Positions 33,955-41,397 of a stretch of DNA of 64,000 bases are shown in pieces. Position 1 is the first letter of the stretch, and each line of letters starts with the position of its first letter. A program made the translations under genes and the position numbers. Source of the stretch: Uliginosibacterium gangwonense DSM 18521 (GTDB lineage Bacteria > Pseudomonadota > Gammaproteobacteria > Burkholderiales > Rhodocyclaceae); the NCBI RefSeq assembly GCF_000373965.1, contig NZ_KB892835.1, positions 67,953 through 131,952 on the forward strand. The letters are read 5' to 3'. Below the pieces are notes generated by a model. That model was given only the letters and a program-made list of their open reading frames with translations, did no database searches and was not told where the DNA came from.

Positions 33955-34608
33955 TCAGCGGGGCTCATCCGACTTGCTGCGCGCATAGCGTTGATAGGCC
34001 TTGATCGTGCCGATGATGCCGATGTGTTCTTCCTCGGGCAGAACTCTGCGCCGGATCATGTACTCCCCGGCAAACATCAGCCCCAACAGCGGGGCGGTCA
34101 GCAGATTACCCAACACGGACCATTGCGTCATTGTGCCAAAGGCAAACAGCAAGACGGATGCCGTGGTCATAGCCCAGAAATAGATCGTCCAGACTAGCGT
34201 GACCTGCCAGCCATAGCGGGCCAGTTTCGGCGATAACCCGTTGTGGGCAATACCTGCAATGCGTGCGCACAGCGCGTTCTCATAACCAGAGAACAGGGTG
34301 CGACCAAACGTTGCCCCGAGCAGGGCATGCATGCCTGCATGCTGGATGAAGAAGACCCAGGCGGTGTTTTGGCGCAGCAACTCAAGATTGAGCCACAGTG
34401 CCAGACACCCTGCACCCAGCAACCCCAGCCACAGCACGCGGGGGTGGGACGACCACGCCAGCATGCCTGCTAGGGCCAGCAAGGGCACCATGCCGGTGAG
34501 CAGGCTGATGGCAGGCGGGTGCCTGGAGATGGAACCCAGGTGCCCCAGCCAGAGGTAAGCGGCCCCCGCAATGGCCAGCAGCACGAAACGCCAGGGGGAT
34601 TTCAGCAT
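33955..34608 (-). CDS. COG4648-type membrane protein (ApeG-like)
   Basis: The 217-residue protein has about six hydrophobic helices, such as FVLLAIAGAAYLWLGHLG, LLTGMVPLLALAGMLAW, LWLGLLGAGCLALWLNLELL and VTLVWTIYFWAMTTASVLLF. This COG4648 family of uncharacterised membrane proteins is a regular member of aryl-polyene clusters. The short tail EYMIRRRVLPEEEHIGIIGT is conserved. Its job is unknown; anchoring of the biosynthetic complex has been supposed. Confidence 0.82.
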   Translation of the reverse strand: MLKSPWRFVLLAIAGAAYLWLGHLGSISRHPPAISLLTGMVPLLALAGMLAWSSHPRVLWLGLLGAGCLALWLNLELLRQNTAWVFFIQHAGMHALLGATFGRTLFSGYENALCARIAGIAHNGLSPKLARYGWQVTLVWTIYFWAMTTASVLLFAFGTMTQWSVLGNLLTAPLLGLMFAGEYMIRRRVLPEEEHIGIIGTIKAYQRYARSKSDEPR

Positions 34609-34610
34609 TT

Positions 34611-34904
34611 TTACTTGGTGCGATGTGTCGCGATGTGCTGGGCCAGGCTGCGCAAGGACGAGAAGATGTGGAAGTTGTCTTCGCTGTCTGCCTTGAGTTG
34701 GAAGCCGTAGCGTTTGGAGATCACCAGCGCCACCTCAAGGATGTCGATGGAGTCCAGGCCCAGCCCTTCGTCGCCGAACAGGGGGGCTTCAGACGCGATG
34801 GCTTCCGGGCTGACTTCCAGATTGAGCGCAGAAACGATCATTTCTGCCACTTCGCGTTCCAGTGCGGGGTCAAGAGGTGCAGCAGAGGATTCCAGTTGAG
34901 TCAT
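34611..34904 (-). CDS. Acyl carrier protein of the aryl-polyene-like cluster
   Basis: The 97-residue carrier protein holds the phosphopantetheine serine in GLGLDSIDILEVALVISKRY and the helices EREVAEMIVSALNLEVSPEA and SSLRSLAQHIATH. It is the first gene of the long minus-strand operon. Only one carrier protein is present here, whereas E. coli-type aryl-polyene clusters have two. The ATG at 34904 has no ribosome site but overlaps the stop of a 42-codon leader frame as ATGA; a TTG four codons upstream is a less likely start. Confidence 0.92.
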   Translation of the reverse strand: MTQLESSAAPLDPALEREVAEMIVSALNLEVSPEAIASEAPLFGDEGLGLDSIDILEVALVISKRYGFQLKADSEDNFHIFSSLRSLAQHIATHRTK

Positions 34905-35029
34905 GGTGTGAGACAAAAAATAGTAAAGAAATGTGTGAACTGCGGGATTATATCCAATCGCCTACCGCACGGTTTGCAAGATGGTGCGAACGGTGTGTTA
35001 TTGAGGACCAAAACCTCCTTTTTTATCAT
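34901..35029 (-). CDS. Possible 42-residue leader ORF coupled to the acyl carrier gene
   Basis: A frame starting MIKKEVLVLNNTPFAPSCKP ends in TGA that overlaps the acyl-carrier start as ATGA. AAGGAGG, the strongest ribosome-like sequence in this spacer, lies inside its first codons rather than before them, so either the start is misjudged or the motif is coincidental. No similarity is recognised. The carrier gene has no ribosome site of its own, which makes coupling attractive. Confidence 0.3.
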   Translation of the reverse strand: MIKKEVLVLNNTPFAPSCKPCGRRLDIIPQFTHFFTIFCLTP

Positions 35030-35232
35030 ACTTATGCTTCCAAGTGACTGGCCGCTTGGAGGGCTACTGCTGTTTATAGTCAAAGAGCAGGCTCTATGCC
35101 CAGTGCAGTGGCAGAAAGAAGTGTGTGGATCGGGAAAACTTGGGTTTCGTTGAATTTTCCTGCGCAAAATCATTTTCTTAGTTGTGAGCCGCGCTAGAAT
35201 CGCTTGCTTTCCAAATTGGGAGCACTACTGCC
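34905..35232. other. Divergent spacer between acyl-chain operon and hpt
   Basis: Apart from the leader frame noted above, this stretch carries only promoter-like sequence. For hpt, TAGAAT at 35195-35200 is a good -10 with a weak -35. No convincing -35/-10 pair was fixed for the minus-strand operon. The spacer is more AT-rich than the genes on either side. Confidence 0.5.
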
Positions 35233-35799
35233 ATGAGCAGCAAGCACGAAATCATTCAGGAAGTCCAACGTGCCATGGACGAGGCCGATTGTCTGGTCGA
35301 CGACAGTCAGGTAGAGCGTGCACTTGAAGTCCTGGCCGGACAGATCACGGAGTGCCTCAAGGACAAGGACCCCTTGGTGTTCGCTGTGATGAATGGTGGC
35401 CTTGTGCTGGCTGGGCGCCTGCTGCCCAAGCTCCCTTTCCCGCTGGAAGTGGCCTATCTGCATGCCTCTCGCTATGGTCACAAGCTCAATGGTGCCCTGC
35501 TGGACTGGCGCGTGCGCCCCACCCAGGATCTGCGTGGCCGGACGGTGCTGGTACTCGACGATATTCTGGACGAAGGCTGGACGCTGCAAGCCATTCTGGA
35601 ACACCTCAAGAAGGAAGGTGCCGACGAAGTCCTCTCCGCCGTACTCGTCCATAAGCTCCATGACCGCAAGGCCTACCCCGGCATGCGTGCCGATTTCACC
35701 GGCCTGGATGTGGCCGACCGTTTCCTCTTCGGCTGCGGTATGGATTACAAGGGCTACTGGCGCAACGCTCCCGGCATCTATGCGCTGAAGGGTCATTGA
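35233..35799 (+). CDS. hpt: Hypoxanthine-guanine phosphoribosyltransferase
   Basis: Hpt salvages hypoxanthine and guanine with PRPP. The 188-residue protein has the PRPP-binding signature VLVLDDILDEGWTLQAIL, the preceding VFAVMNGGLVLAGRLLPKLP, the flexible-loop region LHASRYGHKLNG and a purine-contacting DVADRFLFGCGMDYKGYWRN. The sequence type is that of betaproteobacterial and Neisseria-like Hpt. GGAG precedes the ATG by about nine bases. Confidence 0.95.
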   Translation: MSSKHEIIQEVQRAMDEADCLVDDSQVERALEVLAGQITECLKDKDPLVFAVMNGGLVLAGRLLPKLPFPLEVAYLHASRYGHKLNGALLDWRVRPTQDLRGRTVLVLDDILDEGWTLQAILEHLKKEGADEVLSAVLVHKLHDRKAYPGMRADFTGLDVADRFLFGCGMDYKGYWRNAPGIYALKGH

Positions 35800-35881
35800 T
35801 CCGGCTCATTTCTGAGGACTATTCTTGTTCGGGGGACTTTCTGCAATCATAGGCAGATAACCCCAACAAGGAGAGCACCTC

Positions 35882-36565
35882 ATGAGCAATACCCCAAGCC
35901 GCAAGATCCGTTTATGGGACATCCCCCTGCGCCTGTTCCACTGGCTGCTCTTGATCAGTGTGAGCGGGGCGATCATCTGCGTGGAGCTTGCCGAGCAGAT
36001 CGACAACGGTATGGAGTGGCACAAACGTTTTGGTTTTGCCGTGCTGGCGCTGCTCATTTTCCGCCTGATCTGGGGATTTGTCGGCGGCACGCACGCGCGT
36101 TTTACGAGCTTTGTGCGTGGGCCCGCTGCAATCCTGGCCTATTTGAAAACAGCCAGAACCAATCCCCAGCCTTCCCTGGGGCATAACCCGCTGGGCGCCC
36201 TGTCGGTGTTGGCGATCCTTGCTGCGCTGATCTTTCAGGCTGTCAGTGGCCTGTTCATCACCGATGAAGTGCTGCTTGAAGGGCCGCTGTTCAAGTACGT
36301 CAGCGAATCCACTGCAAGCCTGCTGGGCAAGCTGCACGAAGCCAACGCCGCGATCATTTTCACGCTCATCGGCCTGCACCTTGCCGCCATTCTGTTTTAT
36401 CGCTTTGTGAAGCGGGACGATCTGGTCACCCCCATGCTGACCGGGAGCAAGGCTATCCCTGCCGGGCAGGTGGCCGAAGAGGCCAAGGGCGGCTCTGTCT
36501 TCCTCGGGCTTGCCGTGCTGGCGGTTGCGGTAGCCGTGGTGTGGTATGTGGTGACTAAACTTTGA
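35882..36565 (+). CDS. Cytochrome b561-type membrane protein
   Basis: The 227-residue protein has about four to five helices and the usual heme-binding His positions of the bacterial cytochrome b561/Ni-Fe hydrogenase cytochrome b family: IRLWDIPLRLFHWLLLISVS (His in LFHW), MEWHKRFGFAVLALLIFRLI, LGKLHEANAAIIFTLIGLHL and RFVKRDDLVTPMLTG. The CANONICAL lineup R-x-x-H-W is clear. It would move electrons between quinol and a partner cytochrome; no partner gene adjoins. AAGGAGAG precedes the start, and a strong terminator follows. Confidence 0.88.
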   Translation: MSNTPSRKIRLWDIPLRLFHWLLLISVSGAIICVELAEQIDNGMEWHKRFGFAVLALLIFRLIWGFVGGTHARFTSFVRGPAAILAYLKTARTNPQPSLGHNPLGALSVLAILAALIFQAVSGLFITDEVLLEGPLFKYVSESTASLLGKLHEANAAIIFTLIGLHLAAILFYRFVKRDDLVTPMLTGSKAIPAGQVAEEAKGGSVFLGLAVLAVAVAVVWYVVTKL

Positions 36566-36588
36566 GCGTTCGATTGCCGATCAACATG

Positions 36589-36617
36589 AAAAAGCCGACC
36601 CTCAGGTCGGCTTTTTT
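36589..36617. terminator. Bidirectional terminator between cytochrome b and efflux adaptor genes
   Basis: AAAAAGCCGACC-CTCA-GGTCGGCTTTTTT: a 12-bp stem flanked by an A-run and a T-run works in both directions for the two convergent genes. Confidence 0.93.
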
Positions 36618-36626
36618 ACGGACAGC

Positions 36627-37823
36627 TCAGAGTGGTTTTTTCTCCGCTGGCGTGGTGTTCTGTGCAGCAGACGATTTGTCCACCGCCTCCTGTACTGTGA
36701 CGATTTCTCCAGGCTTGAGGCTATCTACATCACTGCCGATCACTTTGGTATACACGTTGAGTCCGGCCGTGATCTCCTTCTGTTCATCCTGCACGCGGCC
36801 AATGCGTACCGGGATGGCTTTGACCTTGTTGTTGCTGCCAACAATGAACACCTGATCCCGGTCACCCCGGTGTTGCACGGCGGCGGCTGGTAGTACCAGG
36901 GCGTTACGTTGGATGGTCAGGGTGCCCGACAGGTGCAGCCCGGCCTTAAAGTTGGTATCGGTGGGCAGATCAATGTAGGCCAGCCCCGTCTGGGTCTTCA
37001 GATCAATCGTCGGGGAGAGCTGGCGCACGCGGCCCGTGAATTCCAGCCCTTGCGGGCTTTGCACTGTGACCTCCTGCCCGGCGGAGAGCTTGATGAGCGT
37101 CTCGCCCTTGATTTCTGCCCGCCATTCCAGCCGCCCCTTGCGGATCAGGCGGAATAATTCGGTGCCCACCTGAACGATCGTCCCTTCCACCGCCGTGCAG
37201 GAGGAAATCACGCCATCGTCCGGGGCGAGCAGCGTCAGCGAATCCAGCTTGAGCTGTTGCGTCTTGACGCGGGCCTGGATGGCGTTCAGGCGCGCCTGGG
37301 CAGTCTGCTTCTGAGTTTCGTATTGGGTCAATTCCTGCTGGCTGACCCCGCCGGAGGGCGCTAGGCGCTTGGCCCGTTCTAGGGTGGCCTGGGCTTGCGC
37401 GTAGGCAGCCTGTGCCTCCATCAGTTGGGCGTTGACGGCATCCAGCTCGGCTTCTACGCTCGCCGGGTCAAGTTTGGCAAGGGCTTGCCCTTTTTTGACG
37501 ATATCCCCCGCATTCGCCAATACACTGATCAGGCGCTGCCCGGCGATCTCGGAGTCTACCCGTGCCTCCTGCCAGGGCATGATATTGCCATGTGCGTCGA
37601 TCTGGTCGGGCCAGGCTTCGATTTTCGGGGTGATGAGCGACACGCTGCGCAAAACGGTAGGTGCTACGCCATCTTTGGCCCCGACTGTGGCCGGCGTGGC
37701 TGCAGCCAGGGTTTGCGCGGGCGTGGTGTTCGCCATACAGAGTATGGCGATACAAGACAGGGCAAGGGCGAACTGCTTGGCGATGCCTTTTTGGGGGTGT
37801 GGCAAGGTTTGAATGCTTGGCAT
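36627..37823 (-). CDS. HlyD/RND-type periplasmic adaptor protein
   Basis: The 398-residue membrane-fusion protein has a signal segment (KQFALALSCIAILCMANTTP), a biotinyl-lipoyl half QRLISVLANAGDIVKKGQAL with its partner LLAPDDGVISSCTAVEGTIV, a coiled-coil hairpin between them (about 145-205, rich in Ala, Gln, Glu), and beta-barrel domains with AGLHLSGTLTIQRNALVLPA. It would bridge an inner-membrane pump and the outer-membrane channel encoded just upstream, but no pump gene is present. The ATG at 37823 is chosen from a longer frame; it is 13 bp after the channel gene. Confidence 0.9.
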   Translation of the reverse strand: MPSIQTLPHPQKGIAKQFALALSCIAILCMANTTPAQTLAAATPATVGAKDGVAPTVLRSVSLITPKIEAWPDQIDAHGNIMPWQEARVDSEIAGQRLISVLANAGDIVKKGQALAKLDPASVEAELDAVNAQLMEAQAAYAQAQATLERAKRLAPSGGVSQQELTQYETQKQTAQARLNAIQARVKTQQLKLDSLTLLAPDDGVISSCTAVEGTIVQVGTELFRLIRKGRLEWRAEIKGETLIKLSAGQEVTVQSPQGLEFTGRVRQLSPTIDLKTQTGLAYIDLPTDTNFKAGLHLSGTLTIQRNALVLPAAAVQHRGDRDQVFIVGSNNKVKAIPVRIGRVQDEQKEITAGLNVYTKVIGSDVDSLKPGEIVTVQEAVDKSSAAQNTTPAEKKPL

Positions 37824-37836
37824 GGCGGGTGTCGGA

Positions 37837-39306
37837 TTACTGGGGTGATGTGGTGGTTGCGGACAGTTGGGGTTTGGCCGCTGTATCCGGGGCATATTGC
37901 GCCCCGCCACCGGTTGCGCGGTTCAGGGCGATCCATGCCTGCAATCGTTCCTTCTGGACGCTGAGCAGTGTCTGTTGGGCGTCCAACATCGAGCGTCGGG
38001 CGTCTTCCAGTTCCAGTAGGTTGCTCGCACCTTCACGGTAACGATTCTCTACGGTAGCAAAAAACTGCTTGTACTGGTCAGCAGCAGTGAGGGCGTTTTG
38101 CGCCCGCTCGTGGGTGGCTGCGTAGCTGGTGAGCGCATCTTCAACCTCCTGGATGGCGCTACGGGTCTTGGACTTGAAGCTGGCCAGCGATTCCTCATAC
38201 CGGGCCTTGGCGATTTCAACTTCGGCCTTGCGGCGGCCACCATCAAAAATGGGCAGGCTCACCGAAGGGCCGAAGGACCAGGTGCCAAACGACAAGATGC
38301 CCCCGCTGCTGGTGCCCGTGGCGGAATAGCCCAGCGCACCACTGAGCGAGATGCGTGGGTAGCGGTCTGCCTCGGCCACGCCGATGTCTGCCGATGCGGC
38401 GGCAAGCCGTCGCTCCGCCGCCCGGATATCCGGGCGCTGCAACAGGGCTTGGCTGGGAATCGCCACGGTGAAGTGTTTTGGCTCGGGCAGGCGATCCAGC
38501 CCGGTGGGCTTTTCTGCCAGAACTGTCATCAGGGTGGGGTGGGTGATTCCGGTCAGGCGGGTGAGCAGGTTTTCCAGTTGCTGGCATTGTGCCCGGGTCG
38601 AGGCAAGGCTGGTTTTGGCGTCTGCAACGGACGCCTTGCTGCGGATACCCAGGTAGGGGGCGGTAAAGCCGGAGTCCACACTGGCGGCGGTCAGCTTCTC
38701 GGTTGCCTCGCGTGAGGCCACGTCCTGCTCGCTCAGGCTCAGATGGGATTGGCAGGCGCGGTGGTTCAGGTAGGCATCTGCCACGTCGGCAGCAAGGCTC
38801 ACCCGCGCATCGGCCAGGGAGGCCTGCTGCACTTCTTCACGCGCCAATGCGCCTTCCTTGCCGCGCCGGACGGAGCCAAACAGGTCCAGCTCCCACGAGG
38901 AGTTCATCGACAGCCATGAATCGTTATACGGCGTGCCGGAGGAGTCATCCACCTGCCGCTCCGCACCGCCAGTGCCTTTTACCGTAGGGCCGCCATCCGC
39001 CTTGGCCTGGGCGTGCAGCGAGCGTGACTGGTTCAGTTTGGCGACCGCTGCCTCAAGGGTGGGGCTATTGTTAAAGGCTTCGGCCACCAAGCGGTTCAGC
39101 GCAGGGTCCGAGAGTTCGGACCACCACTGCGCCTTCTGGGCTGTAGTGTTCTTGGCCGTGTCGGCGGGGGATGTCCACTGGGTGGGGACATCCGATTCCG
39201 GCAAGACCGGGCGCTTGTAGTCCGGCCCCAGGGTGACGCATCCTGGTAACGCAAAAAGCACACAGAGTATGCTCCATCTGGCTTGGGGAGCGATACGGCT
39301 CAACAT
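37837..39306 (-). CDS. NodT/OprM-type outer-membrane efflux lipoprotein
   Basis: The 489-residue TolC-like channel has a lipobox in LCVLFALPGCVTLGPDYKRP, so it is a lipoprotein with a lipid-anchored Cys. The two OEP repeats include SPTLEAAVAKLNQSRSLHAQ and RPDIRAAERRLAAASADIGV, followed by AEADRYPRISLSGALGYSAT and YREGASNLLELEDARRSMLD. It forms the exit duct with the adaptor downstream. It is divergent from the anion permease gene. Confidence 0.93.
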   Translation of the reverse strand: MLSRIAPQARWSILCVLFALPGCVTLGPDYKRPVLPESDVPTQWTSPADTAKNTTAQKAQWWSELSDPALNRLVAEAFNNSPTLEAAVAKLNQSRSLHAQAKADGGPTVKGTGGAERQVDDSSGTPYNDSWLSMNSSWELDLFGSVRRGKEGALAREEVQQASLADARVSLAADVADAYLNHRACQSHLSLSEQDVASREATEKLTAASVDSGFTAPYLGIRSKASVADAKTSLASTRAQCQQLENLLTRLTGITHPTLMTVLAEKPTGLDRLPEPKHFTVAIPSQALLQRPDIRAAERRLAAASADIGVAEADRYPRISLSGALGYSATGTSSGGILSFGTWSFGPSVSLPIFDGGRRKAEVEIAKARYEESLASFKSKTRSAIQEVEDALTSYAATHERAQNALTAADQYKQFFATVENRYREGASNLLELEDARRSMLDAQQTLLSVQKERLQAWIALNRATGGGAQYAPDTAAKPQLSATTTSPQ

Positions 39307-39549
39307 TCTTGATCCTTTTCCGGGCGTCGGGGCGAGGCCCGCAAGACGCAATGTGTCTTTCTACACGCGTTTGCATGGCGGCTGCAAGCTGCAACAAGCA
39401 AGGCGCTTCCGCATGCCATGCGCCGCCATTCGGCAAGCCAGCGCGAAATTGGTTCCATTGCCACTGTGCGCAGACTTGGCTGGGGCGCAGCGTGTAATAT
39501 CCGGGCAAGCACGCTTGTGCCCCTAATTTGTAGAGCAACGGAGTCATTG

Positions 39550-40797
39550 ATGTCCCTCCTGCCAGCCGAGCTGCTCAGTCACGATGCAGTCACCGTCAGT
39601 GCGTATGTCATTTTTATTGCGACTTATCTCTTTATTGCCGTAGGCAAGCTGCCCGGCTATCACCTAGATCGTGCCGGGGCGGCGCTGTTGGGGGCAAGCC
39701 TGATGGTCTGGCTGGGGGTACTGTCGCTGGAAGACGCCTATGCGGCCATTGATTTCGATACCCTTGCGCTGCTTCTGGGCATGATGATCATTGTTGCCAA
39801 CCTGCGCCTATCGGGGTTCTTTCTGCTGGTCAATGAATGGGTGGTGACACGCGCACGTTATCCCATTGTATTGCTATCTGCCATCGTGCTGGTCTCTGGC
39901 ATATTCTCGGCTTTCCTGGTCAATGACACCATCTGCCTGGTGATGACGCCTTTGGTGCTGGACGTGGTTTTGCGGCTCAAGCGCAACCCCATCCCTTACC
40001 TGCTTGCTGTCGCCATGGCCTCCAACGTGGGCAGCACCGCCACCATTACTGGCAACCCGCAGAACATGATCATCGGCAGCCTGTCGCGTATTCCCTATGG
40101 GCATTTTGTCGCGGAACTGGCCCCGGTTGCACTGGTTGGCTTGGTGCTGACGGTCGTCATGATCGCGCTGATCTATCGTCAGGAATTCCTGAGCCGGGAA
40201 GCCTTTGCGCCGAGGGCGCATCAGGCCGTGCGCTATAACTTTGCCGTGGCCAGCAAATCTCTGCTGGTGACTGCTGGCATGGTGGCACTCTTCCTGACCG
40301 GCCACCCTGTCGCAAAGGTTGCCATCCTCGGGGGCGCCCTGATGCTGTTCAGCCGCCGTATCAAGGCGCACAAGGTCTATCAGGAGATCGACTGGCCCCT
40401 GCTGGTGATGTTTGCAGGGCTTTTTGTGGTGGTTGCCGCGTTTGAGCGGGTGGCGCTCACCCCCGGCATGATTGCAGCCGTGGCCAACCAGCATCTGGAT
40501 CGGGTGGGGGTGCTGGCAGGGGTGACGGCGGTTCTCTCGAATCTGGTCAGCAATGTGCCTGCCGTGCTTGTGCTCAAACCTTTCCTGGCCAATCTGGCTG
40601 ATCCCCAGCGCGCATGGTTGGTGGTAGCCATGGCCTCTACGCTTGCAGGCAACTTTACCCTGGTGGGGTCGGTAGCCAACCTGATTGTGGCACAACGCGC
40701 CCAGGGGGCAGGCGTCCGCATCAGTTTCTGGGTCTATTTCAAGGTCGGCGCACCGCTGACAGTGCTGACCATCCTGCTGGGCATCTGGTGGCTGTAA
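39550..40797 (+). CDS. ArsB/NhaD/CitT-superfamily ion permease
   Basis: The 415-residue protein has ten or more hydrophobic helices and the ion-transporter superfamily hairpin loops FSAFLVNDTICLVMTPLVLD and NVGSTATITGNPQNMIIGSL, repeated in VLSNLVSNVPAVLVLKPFLA and AGNFTLVGSVANLIVAQR. The S-N-V-P and T-G-N-P-Q motifs mark an anion or arsenite/sodium-type carrier. The substrate cannot be told apart. GGAG sits six bases before the ATG at 39550; a longer frame upstream is not supported. Confidence 0.88.
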   Translation: MSLLPAELLSHDAVTVSAYVIFIATYLFIAVGKLPGYHLDRAGAALLGASLMVWLGVLSLEDAYAAIDFDTLALLLGMMIIVANLRLSGFFLLVNEWVVTRARYPIVLLSAIVLVSGIFSAFLVNDTICLVMTPLVLDVVLRLKRNPIPYLLAVAMASNVGSTATITGNPQNMIIGSLSRIPYGHFVAELAPVALVGLVLTVVMIALIYRQEFLSREAFAPRAHQAVRYNFAVASKSLLVTAGMVALFLTGHPVAKVAILGGALMLFSRRIKAHKVYQEIDWPLLVMFAGLFVVVAAFERVALTPGMIAAVANQHLDRVGVLAGVTAVLSNLVSNVPAVLVLKPFLANLADPQRAWLVVAMASTLAGNFTLVGSVANLIVAQRAQGAGVRISFWVYFKVGAPLTVLTILLGIWWL

Positions 40798-40821
40798 TGC
40801 AAAACAAATAAACGCGGTCAA

Positions 40822-40860
40822 ACCATGCCCAGGCTAACAGTAAGGTGGTCTGGGCATGGT
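40822..40860. terminator. 11-bp perfect inverted repeat between convergent genes
   Basis: ACCATGCCCAG (40822-40832) and CTGGGCATGGT (40850-40860) pair perfectly around a 17-base loop, between the permease gene and the convergent DUF2934 gene. There is no T-run. Confidence 0.5.
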
Positions 40861-40865
40861 ATCCA

Positions 40866-41102
40866 TCAATGTATCAGGCCCAATCTGCCCTTTACATTGG
40901 CCTCGGCCTGCAGCCAGTCGGCCAGATCATTGTCTGGCGCAAAACCACGCTGTTCAGCAAGGTAATACGCTTCTTCCGCAATCAATTGTTCAAGCTGGCA
41001 AGGGCTGGGGAGGGATTCCGCCTGCGTGGTGCCGACTCCGCCTTCGGGTTTGGCGGAGCTGTGGGCCTTTGATTTGGCCACTGTTGCGCTCTTTGCTTTC
41101 AT
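40866..41102 (-). CDS. DUF2934 domain protein
   Basis: The 78-residue protein has a disordered Lys/Ser/Ala N-terminus and then LIAEEAYYLAEQRGFAPDND followed by LADWLQAEANVKGR, the DUF2934 pattern (A-x-x-x-A-Y...R-G...D-x-x-D-W-L-x-A-E). AGGAG precedes the ATG. DUF2934 proteins are small and of unknown function. Confidence 0.75.
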   Translation of the reverse strand: MKAKSATVAKSKAHSSAKPEGGVGTTQAESLPSPCQLEQLIAEEAYYLAEQRGFAPDNDLADWLQAEANVKGRLGLIH

Positions 41103-41397
41103 TTTTTTTACTCCTGAAGTAAGACTCTAAAACCTAGAGCAGCTTAACAACTGGAAATAGCCAGGTACGCAAACATACCCTCCTGTGCGGGATGCTTCTG
41201 AGATGATGTTCTGTATCGCAACCGTCCGTAGTTGCGATCCCCAAGCATTTGCGGGCAGATAAGGTTTTCAACGTGGAACCCTGTTTGGCCGCTGACGGTG
41301 ACGGTGACGAGGATCGGGAGCCGTTGATCTCACAGACTTGCTCCTGGCATGTTGGGCAGTCAGGCGGCCCAACATGCACAGAGGGCGGCATATCCGC
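41103..41397. other. Intergenic region upstream of DUF2934 and downstream of prpE
   Basis: No convincing gene is seen. The stretch contains the DUF2934 promoter side and a perfect 11-bp inverted repeat at 41347-41377 (GCATGTTGGGC, nine-base loop, GCCCAACATGC) just past the prpE stop, which may mark the 3' end of the prp transcript. A minus-strand frame at 41134-41391 lacks any family resemblance. Confidence 0.5.
41347..41377 (-). terminator. Hairpin after prpE
   Basis: The perfect 11-bp stem GCATGTTGGGC/GCCCAACATGC with loop AGTCAGGCG lies 20 bp past the prpE stop. No T-run follows, so it may be a Rho-assisted or stabilising 3' structure. Confidence 0.45.

Noticed and set aside
41134..41391. 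Minus-strand frame of 85 codons downstream of prpE
   Set aside because: The start lacks a ribosome site, the translation has no domain, and the region overlaps the prpE 3' hairpin.
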